DNA of 64,000 bases from Prostheceraeus crozeri (taxonomy: Eukaryota; Platyhelminthes; Polycladida; Euryleptidae): positions 1-64,000 of the forward strand of contig CAJQUW010013629.1 of assembly GCA_907163375.1 (NCBI GenBank). The letters run 5' to 3'. The notes below the pieces were generated by a model. That model was given only the letters and a program-made list of their open reading frames with translations, was not told the DNA's origin and made no database searches. How positions within the stretch are numbered: the first letter of the stretch is position 1; each line of letters starts with the position of its first letter. Positions 41,280-54,154 of this stretch are shown here, in pieces. Both the position numbers and the translations under genes were made by a program.

Positions 41280-44200
41280 GGAGCTCAAACCTTTTGACTC
41301 AAGCGGACGCCTTAGAATATGGGCACTTCCGAGCAGTGCTGCCTTAAGCAAATGAGATTAGTTATGTTGTTCGTAATAATTCGTAATTCGATCGTAATTG
41401 TTATTATTATTCGTTCTATATATCGCGCTATATATCGTACTCACAACATCGCGATATTTATCAAACCCGAACACGAATTTCTTTCAGTCCGATTACATGT
41501 CTCTGGAGTACAATATTCACGTTAGTGATTGAGGAGAATCCTGATGAAATAATATCATGCTTGCATTGCACTTTGTTTTATTCAATTACAAATATCACTG
41601 TAAAATCCTCGCCACGAAAGCTGCCACGAACTCGCCACGAAACGAATAATTGTTGCCGACTCGTGGCAGGAAACTTGTCGCCACTAGCCGCCACGAAAAT
41701 TCGCCGAAGATGAGAGACCTCTTCAATCATTGAGATAATCACTTAAAATATTCTACAACATCGACTTGCTGCTTGCTGGAAGCAGATTCACACAGTTCTA
41801 TGGGATTTCGGCGAATATTCCTCGATATTCTAGGATTTGCAATATTTTGTTTAAATGTCGATGTGAATGTGATGAAATGTCTTCCCAGGTGTCGCCACCA
41901 ACTCGGCAACACTGGCCACGAATTGAAACACACGACTGAAATTAGCGAGAAATGTACCAAAAAAATCTTTCAATATTTCTAAGGAGTCTGGTGAGTAGAT
42001 TGTTCAGCTCAATATGAATTAGGAAGATAGTTTGCACCGTTTTAGACATGCAGATATTTGTTCTGATGAATATGTTTTTGAGAAATTTGAATGGAAGACA
42101 TTTTAGATTCAATGTAGAATGTTGCGCTGTTCCATATGTGAATCGAATACATTCGGGAGACATGTGTATCTTTCTCACGCTAAAAGGTATCTTGACAACA
42201 ATTGTATTAATCACATGGTCAGGTAAGAAAATCAGTGGTGATAAACATATTAAATTGTGGATGATAGAATATAAAAGTTGATGTAGTCAGATTTATCTAT
42301 GCATGATTTCATCTATATCAATTACTTCGTGTATACTAATTCTCCTTCTGTAGCTTTTCATGGTCTAGTATGAGACACTTTGAGATAAAGTAACTGAAAT
42401 TCACCGAGTAAATTTATGTTGAAAGTCTAGATTTTCACTCAGCTATAGCGTAGGACGTGAACAGTGTCTGTATTGAGTACTTTGTCGGCCTTTACATTTA
42501 GCGCAGAGCTAAAGTCCTAAGCCTAAAATTTGCTCATTTTCAATTATAATTCTCCACCAAAATATAGTTTGTCTTCAGTGTTGCAAATCATCCATGCTAT
42601 GTTTGCAAGCGTCACTATGGTTTTCATCGATAAATTTGATTTTAGTCAGCTGCTGTTGTGACTTGTTATGCTGTTTCATGAGAACAACTTCAGAAAACGC
42701 ATTTCCCATGCTTTCTGAAAGCTTCGTTCTCATTGGTTCACTTCAGTGATTTATTGAGCCAGTAAAATAACTTGCATGAAGTCTTTCCCTGTCGCTATCG
42801 TTAAGTGGGAGCTTAGTCACTCACAGACATAGAAATAGATTGTTTATCTTAAGTTGACTAGAATGGAAATTGACTCAAGGTCTCGGCACTGCCGGGGGAA
42901 CTTAGTTGGGGCATGAAGAACCAATTAAAACCTTCGATTTACTCATGTGACTGATTCTAACCCAATGATATATCCGTTGACAGGTGTATCTAAGTGAAAA
43001 TGCGTGCGATTTATGTGCCACTATTGTGTATTGCATGAAGCTTAACCTCCGTTCTAGAGGTTTTATTGTTGTCGATTTCTATGCTCACAGAGGTAGATTT
43101 TGATGCATTACATCGAATAAACTAGTAGCTTCTTTAACATTGCACTTCTTCTTAGTAAACTTGAAACTTGTGATTGACCAATGCAAATAAAACGCGGCTG
43201 AAAGCGTGGCCAACGCGTTGCTAAAGTTGCATTCGTTGTCCTGCTTCATAAAAAGCTAATGACTTGTCTTTTGGTAGCTGAAAAATGTGCCAGTAGTCAA
43301 AATTCGAAAAACTGCCAGTTGCCATAACTTTTTATTTTTCTATATTTCACTTAGTTTTTTCAGACACAGGAGAATGTTGGATGTTCTACACGCCTGCACA
43401 GTTTCACAGCGATATTCTTTCTTTAACTCATCTTTAATCCGAATTTATACGCCCGGTCACTAACTTTTTGACATGACAGTAGCCATAACTTCTTTATTTC
43501 AACTCCGTCTACCTGAACTACCCATACAACCTCTCTCCAGTCCCAACCAAGTGGCCGGTGTAGTTTCAGTCCAATCGCCAAACTCTAGCCCTGCTCCAAC
43601 TTCTGATTTCTCTCATTGGGGGAGAGTGGAGTGATCTGCACCCTAACACTAGATTAGCTCTCATGACCAAACAACGAATTTTTTTAGTTTTCAAACATAA
43701 TGACATTAATATTCAGGGAATTTCCTAACTTTTTTATACAAATTTTTTTTTTCGATTCGGACTCCTTCCTCTTCAAATATTCATTTCAAAAAAGTCACAA
43801 AAATGCTAATTCACGAAATGTGTGGGATGAATTGGCACTTCGATGGGGTGATTTGGCACTCCTCTAATTTGTTCCCCATAACTTGCCACACGATGTACCG
43901 CTGTTACTATATTGTGAACTAGGGTATGTGCCGTTAGGCTCTGGATTGTGTGATTTGTGAAGACTTTTGATGGTGTATTAGTATCTTGCATCTTCATTAT
44001 GCTACTGTGGCTACTGCGTCTGGATTTCCGATGTTTCAACAAAGGTATGGCTACCGACATCGTTGCTTCTTGGCCTTTTTTTCACAAATGTAGGAATTGT
44101 CCATAATTGTCTGTATATTTTTGAAATTTTGAGCCTACAAGTATTTAGAACATCTAGCATTATCCGTTTTCTGAAAAAATCTTTTAACATTTCTAAGTTT

Positions 44201-44424
44201 ATTTTGGGATTCTGGTAATACAGTGCAGACTGTCAAGTCGCCTCTTATTTTAGTTGTTTGGCATTCAGATAAAAAGCGGTTTGTTTCTTTTCCCAGACAT
44301 TCTGTTACTATTCGTTTTTTCTAGACTGCTGTGAACTTTTTTTCCTATTGAAAAATTCAAATATCAGAAAACGCCAGCCGAGTTGCCGTATATAGATGTG
44401 TATATTTTTAGACAGTCTCAAGTA
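41280..44424. other. No gene recognised
   Basis: AT-rich spacer. Near 41605-41700 the phrase CGCCACGAA recurs five times in a loose tandem. There are no repeat ends or coding motifs I can name. Short chance frames only. Confidence 0.45.
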
Positions 44425-45440
44425 CACTGTAAATCGCTCAATACCAATCACATACGAAGGATGCATACCAAAATATTTTATGGTATATTTCTGTATTCTC
44501 TTGGTATATATTTGTATGCTTTTCGTATGTTTTTTCAAATGTGGTATGCTTTACATACTAAAGCCATACCAGCACAATGTTAAAAGAAAGCATAAATCAT
44601 TTCCAAAGTATGTTGATTTAAGGCCCTTTGTCAATAAAGATCACACTAATGTTACTACTGTTCTGTAAGTAGTGAGATAATGACATTCAAGAGTCATACT
44701 TTCTATAATGAATTCGATTTTAGTACACGTAAGTCTAAGGTATTTCATGAATAATCAATAGGTATTCAATCATCAACAATTATGCATTATGTAATTTTGA
44801 AATTTTAGCACATTATCAATCCGAAATAAAAACACATTAAAATTCATGAACGCAAAAAATAGTTATGTTTGAGATATATAAGTCAACATGATTCGCACGA
44901 AAGATATCGTTTGAATGAATTGACATTAATCAACTTGGCCCAAAAAGTAGAGAACGTCGTGTTAATGTTGCTAGACATGTAGCATCGACCGCATAGTCGT
45001 GGAACATAAAATTCACAATAGATCTAATGTACTCAAATATCACTCTATCAAACAAAAAATATTCACCACTTGTATTACCGAAAAAAGTTATTTGACAGTA
45101 GTATGTAATACATACATTTTTTTGCTATGTGACTTAAAGCTGCACATACCAAATGGATACCAGAGTCATACGAATAAGGATGAATTTGCATCGGGTCTCG
45201 TATATAAAACATGCCAACAATTCGTATTTCAGTGTAAAACATCCAATCACAGATAGAATAGTTCGTATCGCTACATACCAATCACATACCAATCACATAC
45301 GAAGGTAAATGAGATTTGGTATGAAAAACATACCAGATCTCTGTAAACATACGAGAATCTCGTATCAGATGTTAGGTTCAAATTGCATGTAATTTTGGTA
45401 TATGTTTGTATGTAATTTTCGTATCGAGAGATTTACAGTG
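44425..45440. mobile_element. TA-flanked MITE of 1016 bp, CACTGTAAATC ends
   Basis: Ends are CACTGTAAATCGCTC at the left and GAGAGATTTACAGTG at the right, each flanked by TA. Both subterminal regions are packed with forms of CATACCAA, CACATACGAAG and TTGTATG in both orientations. No transposase is seen. Confidence 0.8.
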
Positions 45441-45442
45441 TA

Positions 45443-46734
45443 GGAATTTTTTGCGTAAATCACTTCTACCAGTTATGTAACAGAGCGTTTATCTTTTTTA
45501 AGAGATTGAGTCTCGCCACTCAGTTCTGGAAATGGTTAATTGATCCAACTGCAAAACTTCTGCCTCAACCTCAAGGCCGAAAAGACGCTGAAATGATGTA
45601 GGCCTAGAATACCCAGACATCAAGAGATACATTCATCTCTGCTAGTAAGGAATTAACATTTTCCTCGCAACAAGCTTTGGCCTACATGATATTTGCCTGA
45701 ATCCCTTAGGCCTACAGTGTATATCATTCGTTGCCTTGCTCAGTTTTCACTCGTTCTCAAAAATATCTAAAGACATTAAGACAATGTTATAATTCAATAG
45801 TAGCCTAGAGGCCTACCTCAGTACCTAAGTGCTGCGATGGCAATTAAATATATGTACAGTATAGAGGCATTTTGTACTTATCACTGTTTAACATTGTCCA
45901 CATGTTTGGGCTATCAGCAATTTTTCTGAAAAGAATAATTGATAAGGGAAAATTTCGATGCATCTCCTTGTGGTCTTATAGTGGTTACCAATTACTCGCA
46001 TTACTCAGTGGTCACCTTAAAGCCGAAAGAACAAAACTCAAAATTTAATTCCGATGTTCATCGATAACCATAAGATTCACAACTTCAACCAAAAGAATTA
46101 GAATGGAAAGAGCCAGGCAGCAGCTTCTATGCTTTTCAGGAATAAAATCTGTTAGTAGTCTACTTAGCATCCGAAGAAGTCACCTGACTTGTTTCACAAT
46201 CCGAGAAGTAGTGTTTTATTTTCAGTCGATAATATGAGAATTGACACACTTACTGAGAGACGAGAACTGGTTGAAGTGATAAAATGAAGGAGTTTGAAGA
46301 TTACAATCGTTGATAAAGCCTCGAATAACTTGTTCGTGATCCACAAGCAAGTTATAGTCACAAGTTGTGACTATACTAACAAATGTCATTCTAAACTGAT
46401 TACATTTCTGAGTTGGCAATTCTTCCCGAATATCCTAACTTATCAATCTCAGGATCCCGGTTACCTTTGCCGGGATACCAATGTCTCCTAAATTTTCTTA
46501 AAATCCTGGGATCCCGGGATTGTGGTCACTATATTCGACAATGCTAGGCTTACTAGAAAATGCTTAAATTTTAAGAGTTTTTACACGTGTACCCATTTAA
46601 CCAATCATTTTTCGGTACCATTTTAAGCAGCACCAATTTAACTAAACTTCCTCTTTTACAAATTTAACCAGTTAAAATATTTTAACCGGTTGAACATTCC
46701 TGGTGACTGACTTCCTTTATTGAGAACGGGTACC
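45443..46734. other. No gene recognised, short palindromes
   Basis: Contains two GGATCCCGG-type inverted repeats near 46451-46520 and the palindrome AACCAGTTAAAATATTTTAA-CCGGTT near 46669. No coding signal. Confidence 0.45.
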
Positions 46735-47545
46735 AAAAGAGAATTTAGACTGGCGCTGTCTTCCTCGACCTATCGGGGCTTACTCAACGCATGGCAGAAA
46801 GGTCTTCTCTGAAGCCTCAGCAGATGCTTACCCCCATGAACTGTTGACATCATTGAATGCTTCCTACAAAACCATCGCTTTCGGGTTTATTTGGAAGCAG
46901 ACAGAAGCAGATAGAGGCGGCAAAAGAAAGGCATTGCTCAGGGATCAGTCTTAGCACCTACTCTCTTCAACATTTACATAAACTGAAAACCCTTTGTCAA
47001 CGAGCAGAAAATTCGTCTATGCCGATGACATTTGTTGTACCCATCTAGCTCGAACATTCGCAGACCTGAACGCCCTGCTGAATGATGACATCTCTGATGT
47101 AGTTGAATTATGTACTTGATGAATGCTGCAACCAAGCCACGGAAAATATTATTTCTACCGTGTTTTACCTAGACAGCTGTCAAGGTGGTCATCAATTTGA
47201 CGTGCACATTAACATTTTTGGCATATCTAATGAACCTAAGCCTGCATACTTTAGATAGAACGTCATCCTACAATGAGCACCTGGCAAAGCTGAGCTATAA
47301 ATGCAGACAAGAAATAATCTTCTGAAAATGATCGCTGGCTAGACCTGGGGCACTGATGCTAATGTACTGCGTGAAACAGGACTAGTGTTGTGCTACTCAA
47401 CAGCTGAACCTTGCTGTCCTGCTTGGAAAAACTCAACACATTGCAAAATAGTAGATGTCCAACTAAATGATATCATGCTGACTATATCCGGTGCCATCAG
47501 ACCAATGAAAACTGACTGGCTTCCCACACTCGCCGATATTGCTTG
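46735..47545 (+). pseudogene. Second type of LINE reverse transcriptase relic
   Basis: Heavily decayed plus-strand frames show, in order, GAVFLDLSGL, an L.QGSVLAPTLFNIY-like box, the catalytic YADDICC near 47020, and a long end with NNLLKMIAG, LCYSTAEPCCPAW and TISGAIRPM..DWLPTLADIA. The last part is the well-known LINE C-terminal pattern LCYSTAEY..PVW..S.H....D..LN...R.I.G...PT....L..LAGI. It has many stops and frame changes. Confidence 0.8.
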
Positions 47546-47756
47546 CCTTGCCGAAACCAGTGCCAGATTCGAGGTTGGCTCGCCAAACGTAAGATCTATT
47601 CCTAGAATTTCTAAAATTAGGCTTGGTCGAAACCAGTGCCAGGCGCGCCAGAGCGCCAGACATAAGATCTCTTCCTAGAATTAATGAAATCAGGCTTGCC
47701 AAAACCAGTGCCAGCCACGCCAGACACGTGATCTATTTTTTAGAAATTCTGAAACT
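47543..47756 (+). repeat. Three tandem units of about 70-80 bp
   Basis: Each unit contains AAACCAGTGCCAG, a CGCCA(G/A)A phrase, and GATCTATTCCTAGAAT or a close form. The first unit overlaps the end of the LINE relic. Confidence 0.85.
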
Positions 47757-48214
47757 GTAGGCGCCAACGGCGCCGCGCTGGTGTGCGGTACTCTCTCAAA
47801 GGTGCGCCTGAATTGTTGCGCATGAATCGCCTCGCCGGATCAAAAGCGCACCCGTCTATAGATTCCACTTCGGCTCAGAGGAGTTATTGCCGCGACACCA
47901 TAATTAATACGACTCTGCCGTTGTAATGCTCACTGACAACTATCTTGAGTGAAGGAACACATGTAACTAGTAAATGTAACTATTCAACATCAAGAGTAAA
48001 TGTCTCTGCTATAGATGCAATGAAACCTCTCATAAAGCTTATGTGTAGAAATTCTCCGACGGTATTAGGGATGAGAAAAGAGAAAGATATTAGAACGCCC
48101 CCGAGTTTTTTTAGACTGCATTTTAATCAGATATAATGACTCCGCACAATGTCGATCAACGTCACAACTATGGTCAATGATATAAGTGTTTGACACTAGC
48201 GTGAAAAATATGTC
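47757..48214. other. No gene recognised
   Basis: GC-richer start near 47760-47830 (GGCGCCAACGGCGCCGCGC), then AT-rich sequence. No feature recognised. Confidence 0.4.
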
Positions 48215-48900
48215 AGGCGAACCTCTCTATAACGACACCCATCTATAACGGACTCGTTATAGAGAGGGCGTCGTTGTAGAGAGGGATGCAAAAAATAAAC
48301 TAATAACTACAAATAAACAATAATGTTCAGTGCTAAGAAGTTTTTCACATCTACTGTCGTCATTAGTCGCATTAGTCGCAAACTAGTCTCATCTAAGTTA
48401 TAAACGTCATTACGATGGAACGCATCAATTGTAGCCTTCAGAATCTCCTGCTGCCAGTCGCTGATCACCTGCATGTTGATCGCCCTAGTCTTGAACTGAC
48501 TTGAAGGGGACCGAGTGTCTTCTGGAAAACTTCTGTAGCCATCCGTTGCTGGCTCATTAGTAAGTTGTTTTGCCTTCTCTTGCAACAGCTGTCCAGTGAC
48601 GGGAATGTTCTGACTTCGAACCTGTTTGAACCAAGACAGAAATGCCCTCTCTAGCTCTCTAGCTTATCGTATCTCACCGGCTTTATACTGCTTCGTTTAG
48701 TGTTGTCTCCGCACTCAATTGCCTTCTCAATTGAATCTTTTGCATTTAGAATGCCAAAGCGCTTAGCTAGCTCGAAACGACTCACATGTTCTGCAGTGGC
48801 GTCGTTTATCTGTCTCTTGCTTTCAGCGTCTGTCACGGCCACGGTGATATGTTGCAAGTAAGACATCATCCAATGATGAAATTTCTCGCCTTTCTCCAAA
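48215..48900 (-). mobile_element. pogo/Tigger-type transposon, internally deleted
   Basis: The minus strand encodes the N-terminal CENP-B-like DNA-binding part (FELAKRFGILNAKDSIEKAI, then RAFLSWFKQVRSQNIPVTG and LLQEKAKQL) and the start of the catalytic part (NDVYNLDETSLRL with the first Asp). The rest of the catalytic domain is absent. It runs straight into a terminal region with two inverted CTCTCTATAACGAC / GTCGTTGTAGAGAG phrases (48219-48285). The 5' terminal repeat is not found. A stop and a frame change are present. Confidence 0.8.
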
Positions 48901-50319
48901 CTAAGAGGTGCTACTATAAGGGAAGTGTTCCTATCTTCAAGCTAAATTCATTTTTTGTAACATAGTTGGTGACATCAGATCCCTGAAGTCAACATGTCGG
49001 ATGTTGTGGCATTATAGTGACTGCACCAATTCCTGTAAAAGCTCAGCCAACATCAAGATGACAGTCCAGCTGCCGTTATACCAGCATGTTGTTTGGCATT
49101 GTCGCTGCTGCTTCACTAATGCGATATCACACGTCAGTCAGTTCTTGGAAATGGAAACATGAAACCTAAATCTTATCCTTCACATTGCCCAAAAGAAAAA
49201 ATCTCAAACCGGCTTGTCACAGTAAAGTGGCCATTTAAAAGTTAAATCTGCAGGAGATCTGCTGTTTGCCGAGGTGCGCCTCCGTGGAGGTCATAAAGAA
49301 CAATTGTAAATTTTGAAAAGAAAATTGTCCAAAAACATTTTGTCCAATTGTTGAAAAATGTGCTGTGCCTCAAAGTGAAAAACAACATAGCCGTCGTTAC
49401 ATGATGCATAAAACTCGTTAAGTGTTGTAGAACTGATTTCTAAAATCTGAGCTAACTCAAAAGATAGATATAGTCTAATGAGATCGGATGAATCATTTTG
49501 AAACACCCTGCTTCGAATTATAATGTAAGATTTTTTCTGAGCAGAAGATTGTTTTTCTGCAATTCATGCCATTTTCTGTTTAAGTGCGTTCAGAAATCTG
49601 TAGACCGATGTATTGGATATTCAAAACAGGTTTTTCCTTTAGAGTAGCACGGCATCAGTATTTGTTTGTCAGACAGCAGTTGTTCGTTTCGTCTATCATT
49701 ATTTTTGATCGAGTGGTAATCCTCCAAGATGACATGCGGTTTAACAACTTCTAAGAAACTCCTTTTAAGTAAATATTGAAGTTACAAGAAGCCCGGAAGC
49801 CCTCAAAACTTTTCCAAGTTGCACTGTCATGCGCGTTGATTTCGAGGAACCTCTAAACCCATTCCATGTCAGGTGAAATTTTACATGAAAACTCTGTGGA
49901 TATAACTGATGCAAGCGTTGTACGGCCAGGTGGAATTCCATTTTCCGAAAAATTAATTCATCTTTTATGTACTCGATCTCTTCTCCAAAAATCATAAGTG
50001 TTCAAGATACATGCAGATGTACATGCTTCAGTGGTCACTACTGATGACAATAATGTTTTTATTCAAATTTTAGAAGAAAACCTTACAGACATTCTTGTGA
50101 GTTTGTAGTTCTGACTGTTGGATAGCAATCGAAAGCTTTTTTTGCGATAGACACATAAGAATGATGTCAACGTCATGGAGAACTCCTGACTCTTTCCTAC
50201 TCTAAATTGAAAAATGACTAGTCAGGGCTCTTTCATGCATTCTTTTGATTCTCGTTAAAACGTGTCGACCGATCACAAATGACTTATAAACGTCACAATT
50301 CTTCATCCCATACGCACGC
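48901..50319. other. No gene recognised
   Basis: AT-rich spacer with short chance frames on both strands and no splice or repeat structure that I can support. Confidence 0.45.
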
Positions 50320-50835
50320 ATGGACATAATGGATTTGCGCCACAATTTTCGGTTATGTAATGTAGGTGCAATGCTTTTGCGCCACAGATTCATTTTCCTC
50401 GTAATGCATTTGCGCCAAAACAGATCTTGCATTTGCGCCAGTTTCTTATCAAGACAGCGTGTCACATTTTCTTGTTTACTTTCTGCATGGACAAAAGCGT
50501 GATGTTTACAAAAGCATGTTTACTTCATACATGCATGTACAATGTACATAATATGTAATTCTATAGATTACCATACAACTATATCCATAGATTACTGGTT
50601 GCCAAATATAATTTAGATACATTTTCGTGAAAAAAGATACTTAATAACCGTAAGTAATGTGAGCGATTTTATCTGCTTATCATTTTATCATTTTTCACAA
50701 GCGAATTACAAGACAGAGATCACATAACTTATGAATAGATAACACATTTGGCACAAATGCATGATTCCTTTTGGCGCAAAAGCATTGCTACAAAATTACA
50801 TAACCGAAAAAAGTGGCGCAAATGCAAAAGTCCCG
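50320..50835. mobile_element. Fold-back MITE rich in TTTGCGCC
   Basis: The left arm has ATTTGCGCCAC, TTCGGTTATGTAAT, GCAATGCTTTTGCGCCA and ATGCATTTGCGCCAAAA; the right arm repeats them in reverse order and orientation. Arms are about 100-130 bp, centre about 290 bp. There is no coding content and the exact ends are uncertain. Confidence 0.75.
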
Positions 50836-50939
50836 CACGCATATGTCATGTGCAATATGCGAGTCATAGAATAATTAAACAAATTAGCCGAAACCAGAAG
50901 AGAGTGATGCACAGGAAAAGTGTGGAAGAGATACAGTAG

Positions 50940-51525
50940 ATAGATGCGGAGGAACAATTTCAAGGAATTAATGGTCTTAACCAAGGACATCAACCTCGTC
51001 AAACGGTGGCAAGAGATGCAGTGGTAAATCTTCTAATTGACAGACGGCCGTCATCAGAAGATTTAGAGAATTCTTTGAAGAATGTAGAGTAAATTCCGTT
51101 TTCAAATAGTGATCTAGATAAAGAAGTCCACACCGATGTGGCAAACGAAGTGACTAATCCAACTATGACAGAGATAAATGAAGTTATAGAAAGAATGAAG
51201 AAAGCGAAGGCTCCTGGTCTCGATGACGTGCAGGCTGATTTGTGATAGGTCACAGACGGAAGTGCTCAGATTGGGCAATCTTGTAAGCATCGTCCAAAAG
51301 ATGTGGAGTGAGGAGAGCTTGGTAGATGACTGGAGTACTGAGGTACTGGCTCCCATTCACAAGAGTGATGGAAGAGAAGACTTTAATAATTACAGAATGC
51401 TCATCACTCACTGCTCTCAGTGGGATACAGGATCTTCGCGGAGGTACCTGAAAGGAGTCATAGACCTTTTTATCGCTGAACAATCGGCTCATATCAGGCT
51501 GGCTTTGTGCCATCATAGTAAGAGT
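50940..51525 (+). pseudogene. RTE-like LINE reverse transcriptase, first part
   Basis: Frames read TDINLVKRWQEM, then EVTNPTMTEINEVIERMKKA and KAPGLDDVQADL, then QKMWSEESLVDDWSTEVLAP and IHKSDGREDFNNYR, ending ..QAGF. This is the RT start of RTE-type and related LINEs (P...EI..AI..MK..KAPG.D, W....P.DW....L.P..K.GD...C.NYR, QAGFR). Several stops and frame changes. A fold-back element follows directly, and the LINE resumes beyond it. Confidence 0.82.
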
Positions 51526-51529
51526 TTGG

Positions 51530-52855
51530 GCTGATCATGACAAACGGACCACTCAATCGATTCTCACGCCTTCCAATCGTGACATACAACAGCGTGCCAT
51601 ATATTCTTGGAGAGCCTACGTTCTCAGTCTTCAAATGAAATATGATAAACTTGAATCCGTTAATGTATTTGCTGAATAGTGCTCAAAATGTGAAAATCGC
51701 TCAATTTACACATCGTCATTTTTCAATAAGAAAGCATGTGAGCATAATAATGAATGAAGTACGGGGAGAACGAGCATTTTCTGGGCTCTCTTGATGTACT
51801 GATCATCAAAATCGGTGAGGTAATAAAAAATTAATGAGATAGTGAAGTTATCACAAAGTCATGACTCTTTCGACTGAAAATGTCATATTGTCACTTTTCT
51901 ATGAAAATGATCATGCTTGGTATCTTCAGAATCCTTGCGATGTGGGGAGTACGAACATGCAAGTTTTATTCAAATTAGTTCAATAGTTCTTTTTCAAACT
52001 TCTTCAACATTTTTTGTCATTGCCGCTAAAGTACACAAACATGAAAGGTAAGCAATCTGCGATCAACATGACGGAACAAAGAAATGCCTTCATTATTTAT
52101 TTTGTTTTGACCCGTAGTTCACCTTACATGGTGCTTGTGTACTTTAGAGGTAATAACAAAAAAAGTTGAATAAGTTTGAAAAGGAACTATTGAACTAATT
52201 TGAATAAAACTTGCATATTCGTGCTCCCCACATCGAAGGGATTCTGATGATACCAACATGAATATTTTTGATGACAGTTTTGCGATAACTTCACGATCTC
52301 ATTAATTTTTCATTGCCACCGATTTTGATGACCAGTATATCAAAAGAGAGCTCAGAAAATGATCGTTCCGCAATTACTACACTGCCCAACACACAGTGTG
52401 GCAGACAGGCAGGAGTTCTCGAGTAAGTTATCAATTTTTTTCTCACTCTACTTATATTTACACAGTCTTTTTTTTCATTACCTACCATTTGAATATTATC
52501 AACATTTACATTTGTGTTTTATTCTGATTTTTCACATTGGTTTTACTTACTGAATAGTTCGATTTGAGATTTAATTCATTATTAATTGTGTTTCGCCTAA
52601 GGTTAGCCCTTGCTAATTTGATTCCATGCTTGATTCATTACATAATAACATGTTTTCTTATTGAAAAATTGCGATCTGTAAATTGAGCGGCTTTCACATT
52701 TTGAGCACTCCAGCAAATACTTTAACAGCCCATTTGAAGGCTGAGAATACAAGCTCTCCAATAATGTATGACATATTGTTGCATGACACGATTGGAAGGC
52801 ATGAGAATCGATTGGGTTTCAACATAACTTGGGTGGTCCGTTTTTCATGATCAGC
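51530..52855. mobile_element. Long fold-back element inserted in the RTE-like LINE
   Basis: An imperfect palindrome of 1.3 kb. The left end GCTGATCATGACAAACGGAC matches the right end read inwards (GCTGATCATGAAAAACGGAC). Inner blocks ATCGATTCTCACGCCTTCC, TTGATTTTTCATT-like, and AAACTTGCATATTCGTGCTC also recur inverted, with the centre near 52.09 kb. Arms differ by an estimated 10-15% by eye. No transposase seen. Confidence 0.82.
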
Positions 52856-53020
52856 TCTGTGACTGTAAAAGGGAAATCCACCGTCGATCATCTGTTTATT
52901 GTTAGGCAATTTCTGTAGAAATACTTGGAATGCAATTAGGACAGATGACATCTAATCGTCGATTTCAAGAAAGCATACGATAGTATACACAGACCAACCT
53001 TGTGGAGCGTAACAAGAAAT
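52856..53020 (+). pseudogene. RTE-like LINE reverse transcriptase, continuation
   Basis: Reads KSTVDHLFIVRQFL and then HLIVDFKKAYDSIHRPTLWS, the block that follows QAGF in such reverse transcriptases (DQ.F..R.I.EK......HLF.DF..AYDS..R..LW). Its position shows that the fold-back element split one LINE copy. Confidence 0.85.
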
Positions 53021-53118
53021 TCGGAGAAGTTTGTCTGCTACGAAGCAAGCAACTGCTGTGTGACAGTTGGAGGCCAAGTCACAGACGCTTTTTTTGTTCT
53101 CCTCCCGACTTGAAACAG

Positions 53119-53353
53119 TGATGCCCTCCGGCTCCAATATTGATCAATTTCGGCTGAAGCGGGTGATGAGACAAGTGAGAACTTTGGGTGGATTGAATCT
53201 AGAAGACCTGAATTGTGACCGGTTGGCATATGTGGATTATGCGAGAATTCTGCCAAATAAGTGGCCTGGACGACTGGATGGTTGTGGCGCAGAATCGAGT
53301 CGAATGGAACTGCAGTGGCAAATGGTCTGCATGGCCAGATACCTCCGGACGGA
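53119..53353 (+). CDS. Candidate internal exon, unidentified
   Basis: An open stretch between a pyrimidine-rich acceptor (TTTTTTTGTTCTCCTCCCGA..CAG) and a strong donor (GGAGTGAGT). The product reads IDQFRLKRVMRQVRTLGGLN, then CDRLAYVDYARILPNKWPGR and ELQWQMVCMARYLR. Charged and aromatic spacing looks like real protein rather than chance. No family could be named. It could be a host exon or part of an unknown element. Confidence 0.35.
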
Positions 53354-53399
53354 GTGAGTACATTTGCAGAAAAGCGACAACTCAAAGACGTGTTTAATT

Positions 53400-53998
53400 T
53401 GATATAGATTAAATAATTTTAAAATAAATACAAAGTAAATACATGCAAGGAAATGAAAACTAACTTATTTTAAGCACTTTCAACAACTCTAGTCATAATA
53501 AGAAAGGGTCATTAAGCAAAGGATGCTAAATAGTCTTGCTTCAAAAGCTAAATACATTCAATTCATATAGGGAGTTAGCTATGAAAGGAGATTAAGTGAA
53601 AATACATACTGAAATCGAGACATGTACAACTGGAAATTAGCATAGATAAGATAAATGAGTTGATTTTTGTTTTCTTTTATTCAATTCAGTAGAAAGATAA
53701 TTTTTGTTTTCTTTTATTCAATTCAATAGAAGGAATGTCTGTTTTAAATTCACAAAGAAAGTACTCGTGTGGTGTGTCAAGTACTTCTTGATTGATTCAA
53801 AATGAAATGACTGAAGTATCAAAGATTACATACTACACCTGACTTTCACTACCAGCATTTCAGATTTTCATTAAGTGAAGTTAGTGAAGTTTCGACAGGC
53901 ATTCATTAAATACGGCTCGCATCACTTAAAACACACTCGCCTAAGTTAGTGCGCCTGCAATAATTAAAATTTGTCGCTTTTTGCAAACACATTGGAAA
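53400..53998. other. No gene; one short tandem duplication
   Basis: The phrase TTTTTGTTTTCTTTTATTCA is repeated in tandem (about 53664 and 53701). Otherwise AT-rich and without features. Confidence 0.55.
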
Positions 53999-54154
53999 TA
54001 GAATAATTGAATATTGAGTTGCATTCTCAGTTGAAAAATGGAAACAGACCTAAATAGCTGCCCTTTCATTCAATGTCAGGAATTATCAGAAGGCGTATAC
54101 ATCTCAGGTCTGTTTCCATTTTTCAAGGATGCAATCCAATATTTAATTGTTCTA
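53999..54154. mobile_element. Hairpin MITE, 156 bp
   Basis: TAGAATAATTGAATATTG at the left pairs with CAATATTTAATTGTTCTA at the right. The arms extend about 50 bases to ATGGAAACAGACCT. Confidence 0.75.

Noticed and set aside
46451-46520. GGATCCCGG inverted repeats as a transposon end
   Set aside because: They are too short, with no second end or target duplication.
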